Source: JANWWM01 sp046292465 (GTDB taxonomy: Bacteria > Bacteroidota > Chlorobiia > Chlorobiales > Thermochlorobacteraceae). Taken from it: a stretch of 64,000 nucleotides of DNA. Positions 34,960 through 43,680 of this stretch are shown one piece after another (the first letter of the stretch is position 1; every line of letters begins with the position of its first letter). The DNA is taken from assembly GCA_046292465.1 (NCBI GenBank), contig JBKBRB010000003.1:168635-232634 (forward strand), in the 5' to 3' direction. A program made the position numbers and the translations under genes. The notes beneath the pieces are model-generated. The model was not told the DNA's origin. It made no database searches and saw nothing but the letters and a program-made list of their open reading frames with translations.

Positions 34960-35720
34960 CGGAATTTTCTTTGATTGCCATTCACGGAAACGGTGGCGGC
35001 GGATTCCGCTTTGAACGCATTAAGCCCTTTATTCCGCCAACTGTAAACTTCCTTGCGCCAACCTTGCCCGGCTTTTCAGACGTCAAGCAAGACCCCAAAC
35101 TGAAAACCATGAAAGATTATGCCTTCAAACTCTACGAGATGATTCAGCACGAAGCAAAGCCAATCGTGCTTCTCGGAACAGGCATCGGCGGCTCAATCGC
35201 GCTTGAATTTCTGCAACACTTTGAGCGCGACGTGCAAGGGCTAATTCTGCACGCGCCTGTGGGCACAAGGCTCAATCAACGCCTGTTTCCAAAACTCATG
35301 AAGCCTGTGCTGATAAGGCGTTTCGGACAGTGGCTTTTTTCTTCAAGCCTCGCACGACCGATTTTCAAGCCGCTGTTGTTCCAATCGCCTGAACAAATTC
35401 CCGCCGACTATCTCAAAAAATTTTTCGATGAATACCGCCGATGCGAAGCCTTCGCGCAAATGTTCGACATCATCAACGACGCATGGTTCAAATCGCTACG
35501 CGCCTCAAGCATTCCGACCGTTTTGCTTTGGGGCGAAAAAGAGCGCGTCCTAACGCCCGACCAAGCCAACGATTATCAAATGCTTCTGCCAAACAGCACG
35601 ATTAAACTTGTTCCGAATTGGAATCACTTTCCCATGATTGAACAGCCCGAAGAGTTCGCTCGACAAATTCTCGCGCTTTCAAAAGCACTTCTTCAGCAAC
35701 GCGAATCGATGCTCACATGA
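34956..35720 (+). CDS. Alpha/beta hydrolase-fold protein lacking the nucleophile serine
   Basis: A 254-residue alpha/beta hydrolase fold protein. The oxyanion region FSLIAIHGNGGGGFRFE and the loop ending in LPGFSD are normal, and the histidine (WNHFPMIEQPEEF) is in place. The nucleophile elbow, usually GxSxG, reads LLGTGIGGSIAL: the serine position is glycine (residue codon GGC near 35190). The acid position LLWGEKERVL has glutamate rather than the usual aspartate. The protein may therefore not be a classical serine hydrolase; it could bind a ligand or use another mechanism. It sits between the SelL-like and the dikinase-like genes, both overlapping by 4 bases. Confidence 0.85.
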   Translation: MTEFSLIAIHGNGGGGFRFERIKPFIPPTVNFLAPTLPGFSDVKQDPKLKTMKDYAFKLYEMIQHEAKPIVLLGTGIGGSIALEFLQHFERDVQGLILHAPVGTRLNQRLFPKLMKPVLIRRFGQWLFSSSLARPIFKPLLFQSPEQIPADYLKKFFDEYRRCEAFAQMFDIINDAWFKSLRASSIPTVLLWGEKERVLTPDQANDYQMLLPNSTIKLVPNWNHFPMIEQPEEFARQILALSKALLQQRESMLT

Positions 35721-37948
35721 ACGCGCCCCTCATCTTGCCGCTCGGCGAAAAACTTTCTCAAAACACATCTATCGGAAACAAAGCGCGACTGCTCGATGTG
35801 GCAAGCGCGAAAGGACTGCCTGTTCCGAAAGGCGTAATCGTAACAGATGAATGTTACCAGCAGGCTTTGCACGAAAGAGCCATCGAAGTGAAGAAGGGAA
35901 AAGTAACTTGTGCGAATCCCTATCATTTGCTTGCAGTCGTGCGCGTTCCTGCATTTCGCAACAGTGTGGCGGTGCGGTCAGCATTTTCGGCAGAGGATAA
36001 AGAAGCCGAAAGTTTGGCAGGATTTTTTGAATCGAGATTATTTGTCGCACGAGAAAATCCCGAAGCGTTTGTCGAAGCCTTGTGTGCGGTGTGGTCGTCA
36101 GCACTTCGGCGCGAAGGCAAGTTTCGCCGCGACGTGCTCGTGATGGAAATGATTGAAGCAACGCATTCAGGCGTCGCGTTCACGGAAACAGATTACGAAG
36201 ACGACCTTGTCAATTTCACCACAGGCACGGCTGAACAACTTGTTTCAGGAAAAGTCGAAGGTGAAACCTTGCTGATGCCAAAACTCAATTGGTATGAAAC
36301 GGCGATTGAAAACGAGCCTTTGCCTGCTTGGGCAACTCGGCTTCAGAACTTGCTCAAACACATTCGCCGAACATTCGGCGGAAAGAATTGGGATATCGAG
36401 TGGGCAGACGACGGAAAGACCTGCTGGCTTATTCAACTGCGCCCAATTACAAAACCCACACGCCGAAACGACGCCTTCACGATTGCCAATCACAAAGAAA
36501 TTTTGCCCGAACTCCCGTCAAGATTGATGACGAGCATTGTGGCGTCTTGCTCAAAAAATCTCTTCAAATACTATCGCAAGTTCGACCCGACTTTGCCCGA
36601 ACATCGGCTGTTCATCGAGATATTCATCGGACGACCGTTCATCAATCTCTCGCTCATGACCGACATGATGCGTCATTGGGGACTTCCAACAACATTAGTT
36701 ACAAGCAACATTGGTGGCGATGCAGGAAAAATTTTCGGTCTGAATTGGAAGCGAGTGCTGTTCAATCTTCCTGTTCTCTTCAAACAAGGATTGGCGCAAC
36801 TTCAAAGTCCAGCCTCTGCAGAAAGGGCAATTCAAGCCATTCAGCAGGAGTCGCAAAAAAATCCAACAAGTTTCTCACAAGCCATTCAAGCGATGCAAAG
36901 CCACTACACAAGGCTGGTAACGGAAATGTTCTCGCTCACAGCGGCGATGAGCTTTCCCTTAGTGGCGTTGAGAAAATTCGGAACGCTTGAAGAGCATAAC
37001 GCGCGTCAAGAGACCATCTCGACGAAGATGTTTTCCGACCTTGACCCCTTGCGCCGAATCGCCTTGAAAAATCAAGCCGTCAGAGACGCACTGCAAAACC
37101 ATCAACTTCCGAGCGACAAAGAATTTCAATCAGCATTTGAAGCCTATCTGAACAAGCACGGACATCGAGGCATTTATGAAAGCGACATTTCGCGTCCGCG
37201 TTTTGTTGAAGAGCCGTCGCGCTTGTTTCCGGCAATTCTGCAACCCTTTCAAGAAAGAAAGTTGCCAAAGCGAACAGTGGTGGGGCTTCTCACGTTGCCG
37301 ATATGGTGGCAGGCAAGCCGCGCTATCGAAGCCCGTGAACGCTTGCGCTATGAAGCCATGAAAGCCTTTCAAAAAAGCAGGAACGATTTTCTGCGCCTTG
37401 CAAACGAAGCTGTTCAAAAAGGATTGTTGCCCGCGCCTGAACGCATTTGGGATTTGACGATTGAAGAAGCCTTGCAACTTGATGACGCCAAGAGATACGA
37501 CGATGCGTTCTTTGCATCGCGTCAAGCAGAAATTGAAAAATTGCAGTCAATTTCATCGCCCGACTTTTTTTATCGCTATGACGATTTAGAAAAAAAGAGC
37601 GAAGATGAATTTGGAGCGGTGCGTTTGAAAGGAATTAGCCTGACGAGCGGAGAAGTCGCCGGAACAGCGTGGATACTGCGCGAGCCTGAAACACGATTGC
37701 CAAATGGGTTTGAAAAAAGTAACACGATTCTCGTGGCGCGCTCGGTCGATGCTGGTTGGATTCCAACATTTGCACTGGTAAGTGGTGTTGTTGTAGAAAC
37801 AGGCGGCGACCTCTCGCATGGTTCAATCATCTTGCGTGAAATTGGATTGCCTGCAATTACCAATGTCAGAGGCGCAACAAAGCACATTCAAACAGGTCAA
37901 AGGCTGAAACTCAACGCGGCGCAAGGCGTTGTAGAATGTGAGATATAA
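35717..37948 (+). CDS. Rifampin-phosphotransferase-like ATP-grasp/PEP-utilising protein
   Basis: A 743-residue protein related to the PEP synthase/PPDK group. Residues about 20-250 are a PPDK-type ATP-grasp domain (VAVRSAFSAEDKEAESLAGFFES, VLVMEMIEATHSGVAFT, CWLIQLRPIT). Residues about 260-620 are mostly helical and not similar to anything I recognise. Residues about 640-743 are a swivelling phosphohistidine domain with His701 in ETGGDLSHGSIILREIGLPAI. The PEP-binding TIM-barrel domain is absent, so it cannot be a PEP synthase. The order (ATP-grasp, helical substrate domain, phosphohistidine domain) is that of rifampin phosphotransferase. It would transfer the beta-phosphate of ATP to an unknown hydroxylated substrate. 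It is the third gene of the overlapping cassette; the actual substrate is unknown. Confidence 0.88.
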   Translation: MNAPLILPLGEKLSQNTSIGNKARLLDVASAKGLPVPKGVIVTDECYQQALHERAIEVKKGKVTCANPYHLLAVVRVPAFRNSVAVRSAFSAEDKEAESLAGFFESRLFVARENPEAFVEALCAVWSSALRREGKFRRDVLVMEMIEATHSGVAFTETDYEDDLVNFTTGTAEQLVSGKVEGETLLMPKLNWYETAIENEPLPAWATRLQNLLKHIRRTFGGKNWDIEWADDGKTCWLIQLRPITKPTRRNDAFTIANHKEILPELPSRLMTSIVASCSKNLFKYYRKFDPTLPEHRLFIEIFIGRPFINLSLMTDMMRHWGLPTTLVTSNIGGDAGKIFGLNWKRVLFNLPVLFKQGLAQLQSPASAERAIQAIQQESQKNPTSFSQAIQAMQSHYTRLVTEMFSLTAAMSFPLVALRKFGTLEEHNARQETISTKMFSDLDPLRRIALKNQAVRDALQNHQLPSDKEFQSAFEAYLNKHGHRGIYESDISRPRFVEEPSRLFPAILQPFQERKLPKRTVVGLLTLPIWWQASRAIEARERLRYEAMKAFQKSRNDFLRLANEAVQKGLLPAPERIWDLTIEEALQLDDAKRYDDAFFASRQAEIEKLQSISSPDFFYRYDDLEKKSEDEFGAVRLKGISLTSGEVAGTAWILREPETRLPNGFEKSNTILVARSVDAGWIPTFALVSGVVVETGGDLSHGSIILREIGLPAITNVRGATKHIQTGQRLKLNAAQGVVECEI

Positions 37949-38014
37949 CAAATAAAGTCTAAAACAACATTTGTAACTTTCGCTCTAATTAAAACCAATC
38001 AAAGTAAAATAACT

Positions 38015-38860
38015 ATGAAAAACGCACTCATCATCATCGCGATGGCTTTCGCCTTAAATGCTTGCTCCAACAAAGAAGCGGAAGAAAAAATCAAACAACT
38101 TGAAAAAGAGAAAGCCGAACTGCTCGCTCAAAGCGAAGAGAGAGAAAAATTCGTCGCTGAAGTCATTGAGTCGCTAAACGAAATTCAAACCAGCGTGAAT
38201 GCAATTGGGGATAATCAAAGTCGGATTGCAATTATGAGCGGTGAACTTGAAAAGCAAGGCGCGGCTGGCGCAAAAGAAAAGAAAAATCAAATCATTTCCG
38301 ACCTGACAGTCATCGACAAAAAACTGGCTGAAAATAAAAAAGCCATCAATTCGCTTTCCAAAAAAGTCAAAGACTATCAAGGAAAAGTTGAGGGATTGGA
38401 AAAACTCGTCTCGAATCTTCAACAAACCATTGAAATCAAAGAGCGCGAAATTGTTGCTTTGAAACAAGAAGTGGCGCGGCTCAACATTGAAGTGGCTTCT
38501 TTGCAAACAACCGTTGAAGAAAAAGATAAAGCCCTCAAAACGGCTTACTACATTGTTGGAACAGACGAAGAGCTCGACCAAAAAGGCATTTACAAAAACA
38601 AAGGCGGATTTGTGGGAATCGGAAGAACTGCCGTGCTCTCCGACAATCTTGACCTTTCGCAGTTCAAGAAAATCGATATAGAAAGCACGCGCGACATACA
38701 AATCCAAAAGAAAAGCGACGGAACGGAAATCAAAGTGCTTTCAACGCACCCAAAAGAGAGTTACGAGATTTTATCAGTTGGAAAAACGGCAACGCTGCGC
38801 ATCAAAGACACGCAAAAGTTTTGGGAAAAATCAAAGGCATTGGTGGTCATGCTCGACTAA
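38015..38860 (+). CDS. Coiled-coil lipoprotein (Cbp1-like)
   Basis: A 281-residue lipoprotein. The signal peptide ends in FALNAC (lipidated Cys17). Residues about 20-175 are continuous coiled coil rich in Lys and Glu, then a compact C-terminal domain begins with KTAYYIVGTDEELDQKGIYKNKGGFVGIG. That segment is shared with a group of Bacteroidota lipoproteins annotated as Cbp1-like collagen-binding adhesins; the annotation is family-level and probably not meaningful for this organism. The likely place is the outer membrane facing the periplasm. A weak TAACTTTC box is found about 45 bases upstream. Confidence 0.82.
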   Translation: MKNALIIIAMAFALNACSNKEAEEKIKQLEKEKAELLAQSEEREKFVAEVIESLNEIQTSVNAIGDNQSRIAIMSGELEKQGAAGAKEKKNQIISDLTVIDKKLAENKKAINSLSKKVKDYQGKVEGLEKLVSNLQQTIEIKEREIVALKQEVARLNIEVASLQTTVEEKDKALKTAYYIVGTDEELDQKGIYKNKGGFVGIGRTAVLSDNLDLSQFKKIDIESTRDIQIQKKSDGTEIKVLSTHPKESYEILSVGKTATLRIKDTQKFWEKSKALVVMLD

Positions 38861-38869
38861 CGCAATGGC

Positions 38870-40126
38870 TCAACGAAGAAGTGCCGACTTCCAGTTTTTC
38901 AATCGCAATCGAAGTGGTTCGTAGTCGTCGTCCGATTGGAATCGGAAAAACCATCGACGAATAAACACGGCGATAATCGCGGCGAAAAATCCAACAACAA
39001 AAATAACAAGCAACATCAAACCGCGTTTAGGGCTTGTGCGATAAAACGGAACAGAGGCAGAATCGAGCACAACAACGGTTGGCGTATCGCGATAGCCTTG
39101 AACGCGCTCTTTGAAGTAAAGTTGTTTCAGGAGCGCGTAGACTTCTTCGTGAATTTTGACTTCGCGATAGTTATTGGCGTATTCGCGCGAAACCGTTGGC
39201 ATTTCATCGAAGGCAAGTGAAAGTTTATCGGATTTGCCTTGTGTGGCTTCTTCATACTTCTTGCGATACTCGTTGAGCCGTGAGCGGCTTTCAAGAACCA
39301 GCATATCGTTTGGCTGTCGGTCTTTGAGAAGTAAGTCGAGTTGAAGTTCCTCCGCAATCATCTGTGCTTTAAGTTTTGAGAGCGTTTCCATTTGAAATTT
39401 CATTTGCTCGGAAAGTGCAATCGCTTTATTGGATTTTTGAAACCGCTCAAAGTTTGAATAAGCCGAATCAAGTTCGCGCTTAGCGATAGCGACTTGCTCG
39501 GCGAAATACTCGGCATTATAGACGGATTTCAAATTGGCTAAACGGCGGTTGGTTCTATCCAAAACGGAGACATAGCCATTGGCGATTCGTGCGGCACGGT
39601 TTCGTGCGCTGTCGTCATCGACGCTTGAAAAGGAAAACGCAGGTGTTGAAATCTTCACTTCGAGCGTGATGTAGCCGGCTTTGTTTGTGAGAATTTTGGT
39701 TAGGTCTGAAAGTTCTTTGCGCAGAAGTTCGCGCTTTTCAAGTGGATTTTTTTCGGTGCGTTCGCTTTCGCTCAAAAAGATTTCTTCCAAAGCCTCTTGT
39801 GCAATGAGTGAATCGGCAATCGTGTTGCTTTTGAGCATTTCGGCGAGAATGTCCGTCGCATTAGCGGGGTTCGTAAGAGAGCCTAACCCTAATGCGCCTG
39901 CCGCCTGCATCAACGGGTTTTGCTTGTTGGGGTCTTCGGGCGGCATTAAAACGACCTTCGCAGTATAAGTGCGGGGAACAAGGAACAGCACAACAACGCC
40001 GAACAACAGCACAACGCCAATAAATCGCGCCATAAATCCAAGATTTTCAAGCAGAATCTCGACATAGTTGCGAATGAGCGTCGGCTTTTCAGTAGAAGTT
40101 GTATCAAGTGATGACGGCGTGTTCAT
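38870..40126 (-). CDS. Polysaccharide chain-length determinant (Wzz/GNVR type)
   Basis: A 418-residue inner-membrane co-polymerase. A first transmembrane helix is at about residues 35-52, a periplasmic coiled coil region follows (about 130-330), and the second helix is at about 365-388 after the FYRTSPKRGLMLLV segment, the proline-glycine-rich hallmark of Wzz/Wzc. No kinase domain is attached. It regulates length and export of an extracellular or surface polysaccharide. It overlaps the upstream Wza-like gene by 4 bases (ATGA), so both are co-translated. Confidence 0.9.
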   Translation of the reverse strand: MNTPSSLDTTSTEKPTLIRNYVEILLENLGFMARFIGVVLLFGVVVLFLVPRTYTAKVVLMPPEDPNKQNPLMQAAGALGLGSLTNPANATDILAEMLKSNTIADSLIAQEALEEIFLSESERTEKNPLEKRELLRKELSDLTKILTNKAGYITLEVKISTPAFSFSSVDDDSARNRAARIANGYVSVLDRTNRRLANLKSVYNAEYFAEQVAIAKRELDSAYSNFERFQKSNKAIALSEQMKFQMETLSKLKAQMIAEELQLDLLLKDRQPNDMLVLESRSRLNEYRKKYEEATQGKSDKLSLAFDEMPTVSREYANNYREVKIHEEVYALLKQLYFKERVQGYRDTPTVVVLDSASVPFYRTSPKRGLMLLVIFVVGFFAAIIAVFIRRWFFRFQSDDDYEPLRLRLKNWKSALLR

Positions 40127-41769
40127 TGTGTTACACTTCTAATGACCAAAATGGTTGTGGCGAGACTGCCTACAATCACGATAGAGTCGCGGAAGATTTC
40201 CCAGCTGCGCGTCCAAAATTGGCTTTTAGGTTTTTCTTGAACGAGAATCACATCGCTGGGTTCAATTTCGTCGACATCGTCGGCATCGAGCAAATCGCCA
40301 GAGTTCGGTTTCAAAATTTTAATATCGCTTTTCATCGCGCGTTCTGTAAAGCCGCCGGCTTTTTGAATGTAGTATTGGATGCCTTCACCTTTCATATACT
40401 CAATATTTCCTGGACGAACCACGCGCCCAATCACATTGACATAATTGCGAAAGAGCGGAATGTCGATGATGTCGCCTTCTTCCAAGATGATGTTTTGTGA
40501 GTCGTCGTTTTGAAGAAATAATTTCTTGAAGTCAACGGCGATGCGTCCTTTGGGGTCTTCGCGCTTACGGGCAACGGCGTATTGATGTTCAGGGTCTTCA
40601 AGGTCAATTTCTTTGATGGTGGAAAGGTCAATTTCTTTGCGAATGGCTTTGGGGCGGATAAGTGTGGCTTCCTCGAGAGAGGCGAGTTCGAGAAAGCCGC
40701 CTGCACGCTCAATCACATCGCGCAATCGTGTTCTGCCTTTTTCGATGCGGTAATAGCCGGGCACTTTCACGCGCCCTTGAACCAGCACGGTTTCATCGGG
40801 TCGCCACAGGGGAATGCGGCGCACTTGCACGCGGTCGCCGTCGCGAAGCGGAACGTTTGAAGAGGGTGGAAATCCGTTCACATTGACGCTAAACGTGTAG
40901 GTGCGTAGTTGGTCAGGAAAATAGCGGATAATATCAACGGAATCTAAAATCGCGCTCTCGAGCACGCCGCCTGCTAATTTCAACAGCGTATAGAGCGAAT
41001 CGCCTTCGACAAATTCATAACTGCCTTGATACTTCACTTCGCCGTAAATCGTAACGCTTTTCGTTTGCTTGCTGACTTGAATAATGTCGTTTTCTTGCAA
41101 GTAAGGGTTGTCGCTGTTGTCGAGCAGGCGGTAATAACGAAACACGTCAAGCGTCATGAGGGTATCGGGGTTGACGCGTTTGAGGCGCACTTGACGGAGT
41201 GAGGCATTTTGCAGAATCGGGCTTTGTGAAATGACATCGGAAACGCGCGTAGCGGCATTGACGAGCAGTCGCGTCGGCACAGAAACCTCGCCAACAATAT
41301 CCACATAAAAACTTCTCAGAGAAAGCAGCGAGACGGTCACGTCGGCAGCACGATAGACTTTGGCAAATTCGCGTGTCAAAAGTTCTTGAACTTTATCGAT
41401 GCTCAATCCTTGAACAGAAATTTCTTTCAGGCGGGGAATAATGAGTGTGCCGCTGGGCGTAACGGGCAGTTGATAGGTCGTATATGTTTGAGAGAAAATC
41501 GCAATCAGAAGCACGTCGCCTGCACCGACGATATAATTTTTCGGAATGGCGTTAGGAAGCACAAGTTGAGAGGGCGTCGCAGAAGTTGCCGTGCCTGCTG
41601 TTCCCACGTTGCCAAACATCAAGTTAGGAGGAGTTGCGGCAGGCGTGTTTGTAGGAGCAGGAAGCCCGATGATTTGCGCAAAAAGGGTATTGCAGAAAAA
41701 GAGTGTAAAAAAAGTCGCAGCAGTCGTGCAGAATTGGCGTAACTTTGCGTCAGAATTAAAACCAATCAT
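40123..41769 (-). CDS. Polysaccharide export protein with SLBB repeats (Wza-like)
   Basis: A 548-residue outer-membrane export protein. An N-terminal signal peptide (TAATFFTLFFCNTLFAQ) is followed by a Poly_export domain (AGDVLLIAIFSQTYTTYQLPVTPSGTLIIPRLKEISV), then several SLBB repeats (for example around YGEVKYQGSYEFVEGDSLYTLLKLAGGV and VQGRVKVPGYYRIEKGRTRLRDVIERAGG). Residues 525-545 near the end form a hydrophobic helix. It forms the export channel that works with the Wzz-like protein. Glycosyltransferases are not present here, so the assembly genes lie elsewhere. Confidence 0.93.
   Translation of the reverse strand: MIGFNSDAKLRQFCTTAATFFTLFFCNTLFAQIIGLPAPTNTPAATPPNLMFGNVGTAGTATSATPSQLVLPNAIPKNYIVGAGDVLLIAIFSQTYTTYQLPVTPSGTLIIPRLKEISVQGLSIDKVQELLTREFAKVYRAADVTVSLLSLRSFYVDIVGEVSVPTRLLVNAATRVSDVISQSPILQNASLRQVRLKRVNPDTLMTLDVFRYYRLLDNSDNPYLQENDIIQVSKQTKSVTIYGEVKYQGSYEFVEGDSLYTLLKLAGGVLESAILDSVDIIRYFPDQLRTYTFSVNVNGFPPSSNVPLRDGDRVQVRRIPLWRPDETVLVQGRVKVPGYYRIEKGRTRLRDVIERAGGFLELASLEEATLIRPKAIRKEIDLSTIKEIDLEDPEHQYAVARKREDPKGRIAVDFKKLFLQNDDSQNIILEEGDIIDIPLFRNYVNVIGRVVRPGNIEYMKGEGIQYYIQKAGGFTERAMKSDIKILKPNSGDLLDADDVDEIEPSDVILVQEKPKSQFWTRSWEIFRDSIVIVGSLATTILVIRSVTQ
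41740..41747 (+). promoter_or_regulatory. Candidate -7 box of the 63-residue membrane gene
   Basis: TAACTTTG, followed by CG, is a perfect TAnnTTTG 30 bases before the ATG at 41777. It lies inside the start region of the divergent Wza-like gene. No clear TTG at -33. Confidence 0.4.
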
Positions 41770-41776
41770 TCAAAAA

Positions 41777-41968
41777 ATGAAGTTTATCGCAGTTGCACTG
41801 ATTTCAGGTGGTCTTATCGGCGCGATTTTTTCAAGCATCAAATATCGTCAATATCTTGAATGGGAACATTGGGCTGAAAAACTCACCTACTTGCTCATTA
41901 CGATTGCAGGTTCAGTTTTGACCATTATCGGGATTGTCCTGTTCGTTTTCACGATTCAGCCTGAATAA
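41777..41968 (+). CDS. Small membrane protein of unknown function
   Basis: A 63-residue protein with two predicted transmembrane helices (residues about 3-20 and 38-59) separated by a short polar loop (KYRQYLEWEHWAEKL). It starts 7 bases from the start of the divergent Wza gene and ends within the last 13 bases of pyrH on the opposite strand. I recognise no family. The upstream -7 box supports it being real. Confidence 0.55.
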   Translation: MKFIAVALISGGLIGAIFSSIKYRQYLEWEHWAEKLTYLLITIAGSVLTIIGIVLFVFTIQPE

Positions 41969-42693
41969 TCGCCAACGGCTTCGCTGACGAGCGTTCCAAC
42001 GGGCTCACCTTGGCAGAGACGAAGCAAATTGCCTTTGGTATTCATGTTCATCACAACGATGGGGAGCGTATTTTCTTGGCAGAGGGTAATTGCAGTTAAA
42101 TCCATCACGCGCAATCCTTTTTTGAGCACGTCAAGATAGGAAATGTGCGGAAAGAAGTTTGCGGTCGGATTTTTTTCGGGGTCGGAATCGTAGACGCCAT
42201 CGACGCGTGTGCCTTTGATAATGACATCGGCTTCGATTTCAACGGCGCGAAGGGCGGCGGCGGTGTCGGTGGTGAAATAGGGATTGCCTGTGCCTGCGCC
42301 GAAAATCACAACGCGCTCTTTTTCCAAGTGGCGAATGGCGCGACGGCGGATAAACGGCTCAGCAATTTGCTCCATTTTGATTGCCGTCAGAAGTCTGGTG
42401 AAAATTTGATGTCGCTCCAACGCATCTTGCATGGCGAGGGAGTTAATGACGGTTGCGAGCATACCCATGTGGTCGGCTTGAACACGGTCCATATTTTCTG
42501 CTGCCTTTGAAACGCCGCGAAAAATGTTCCCGCCTCCAATCACGATTCCGACTTGAACGCCGAGTTGATGAACAGATTTGATTTCTTCGGCGAATTGGTC
42601 TAAAACGGCGTTATCAATTCCGTAGCCCTGTGCGCCCATGAGGGATTCGCCACTGAGCTTGAGCAAAATGCGTTTGTATTTAAGCGATGCCAT
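41956..42693 (-). CDS. pyrH: UMP kinase
   Basis: A 245-residue amino-acid-kinase-fold enzyme that phosphorylates UMP to UDP. The signature elements are RILLKLSGESLMGAQGYGID, VGIVIGGGNIFRG, ADHMGMLATVINSLAMQDAL, and TGNPYFTTDTAAALRAVEIEADVIIKGTRVDGVYDSDP. It is regulated by GTP and UTP in the family. It closes the rplM-rpsI-rpsB-tsf-pyrH block; a strong terminator separates it from tsf, so it probably also has its own promoter. Confidence 0.97.
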   Translation of the reverse strand: MASLKYKRILLKLSGESLMGAQGYGIDNAVLDQFAEEIKSVHQLGVQVGIVIGGGNIFRGVSKAAENMDRVQADHMGMLATVINSLAMQDALERHQIFTRLLTAIKMEQIAEPFIRRRAIRHLEKERVVIFGAGTGNPYFTTDTAAALRAVEIEADVIIKGTRVDGVYDSDPEKNPTANFFPHISYLDVLKKGLRVMDLTAITLCQENTLPIVVMNMNTKGNLLRLCQGEPVGTLVSEAVGDYSG

Positions 42694-42717
42694 GAATGTG
42701 AATAATGACGATTAGGC

Positions 42718-42750
42718 AAAAAAAAGTCTCGCAATCTGCGAGACTCTTTC
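42718..42750 (-). terminator. Rho-independent terminator after tsf
   Basis: AGTCTCGCA (42726-42734) pairs with TGCGAGACT (42738-42746) around the loop ATC. On the minus strand the stem is followed by a run of T of about eight bases. It lies immediately downstream of the tsf stop. Confidence 0.9.
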
Positions 42751-42756
42751 AGAGTT

Positions 42757-43608
42757 TTACTTCTCACCGAGTTGGAATCGGGCAAAGCCTTTCACTTCCA
42801 CAGAGCCAGCGTCTTTGAGAAGGTCGGCAACGCTCTTGCCGCCGTCTTTAATGAACGGCTGATCGAGCAGAACGACTTCTTGGTAATACTTTTCAAGCCG
42901 ACCGTTCACAATGCGCTCAATAACTTGCGCGGGTTTGCCTTCGTTTTGGGCTTTTTCGCGCAGGATTTCGGTTTCTTTTTCAATTTTTTCTTTTGGAATA
43001 TCGGCGCGTGTTAAGGCAAGCGGGGCGGCGGCGGCAACTTGCATGGCAATATCTTTGCCAATTGTGCCGATATTTCCGTTGATGCCTGTCAAATGCACGA
43101 GTGATGCGAGTTTCGAGCCGGGGTGAACATACGAGACAACGACGCCGTCTGTGGATTCAATCAAAGCAATTCGACTGATCGCGATTTTTTCGCCCAAGCG
43201 TCCTGTCATCATGTCGATGGCTTCTGAAACGGAGAGGTTATTGAACTCATGACCAAGCTTAGCTTGTGCTAAGGCTTCGAGCGTTGCGCATTTCGTTTGA
43301 AGCGCAAGTTGAGCGACGGCATTGGCAAAGTTCAAAAAGCTTTCGTTGCGGGCGACGAAGTCCGTTTCGCAGTTGACCTCAACCATAACGGCGACTTTAT
43401 TATCGGGGGTTGATGCCGTTACAACCGCGCCTTCTATTGCCTCACGGTCGGCGCGTTTTGCAGCAGCAGCTGCGCCTTGCTTGCGAAGATACTCAATGGC
43501 TTTTTCAATGTCACCACCCGATTGCTCGAGGGCTTTTTTGCAGTCTGCCATGCCCGCGTTGGTTTTATCGCGGAGTTCTTTGACCAATTTCGCTGAAATT
43601 TCTGCCAT
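42757..43608 (-). CDS. tsf: Translation elongation factor Ts
   Basis: A 283-residue guanine-nucleotide exchange factor for EF-Tu. The N-terminal UBA-like domain (VKELRDKTNAGMADCKKALEQSGGDIEKAIEYLRKQG) is followed by the first core segment VEVNCETDFVARNESF that contacts EF-Tu. Length is normal for the family. It is downstream of rpsB and probably co-transcribed with it; a terminator follows. Confidence 0.98.
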   Translation of the reverse strand: MAEISAKLVKELRDKTNAGMADCKKALEQSGGDIEKAIEYLRKQGAAAAAKRADREAIEGAVVTASTPDNKVAVMVEVNCETDFVARNESFLNFANAVAQLALQTKCATLEALAQAKLGHEFNNLSVSEAIDMMTGRLGEKIAISRIALIESTDGVVVSYVHPGSKLASLVHLTGINGNIGTIGKDIAMQVAAAAPLALTRADIPKEKIEKETEILREKAQNEGKPAQVIERIVNGRLEKYYQEVVLLDQPFIKDGGKSVADLLKDAGSVEVKGFARFQLGEK

Positions 43609-43680
43609 GGTTTTGAGATGGAGTGTTTGAGTATTCCAAATTGAGGTAGTCTCTAAAATGTTGTCGCAATGTTAAGTGGC

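Noticed and set aside
36328..36990. A 220-codon open frame within the dikinase-like gene in another frame
   Set aside because: It overlaps the ATP-grasp and helical region that clearly encodes the longer protein; composition is Ser/Arg/His-rich and unlike a real protein.
35717..37948. Annotation as phosphoenolpyruvate synthase
   Set aside because: The C-terminal PEP-binding TIM barrel is missing and the phosphohistidine domain is at the very end, so the reaction to PEP is not possible in the known way.
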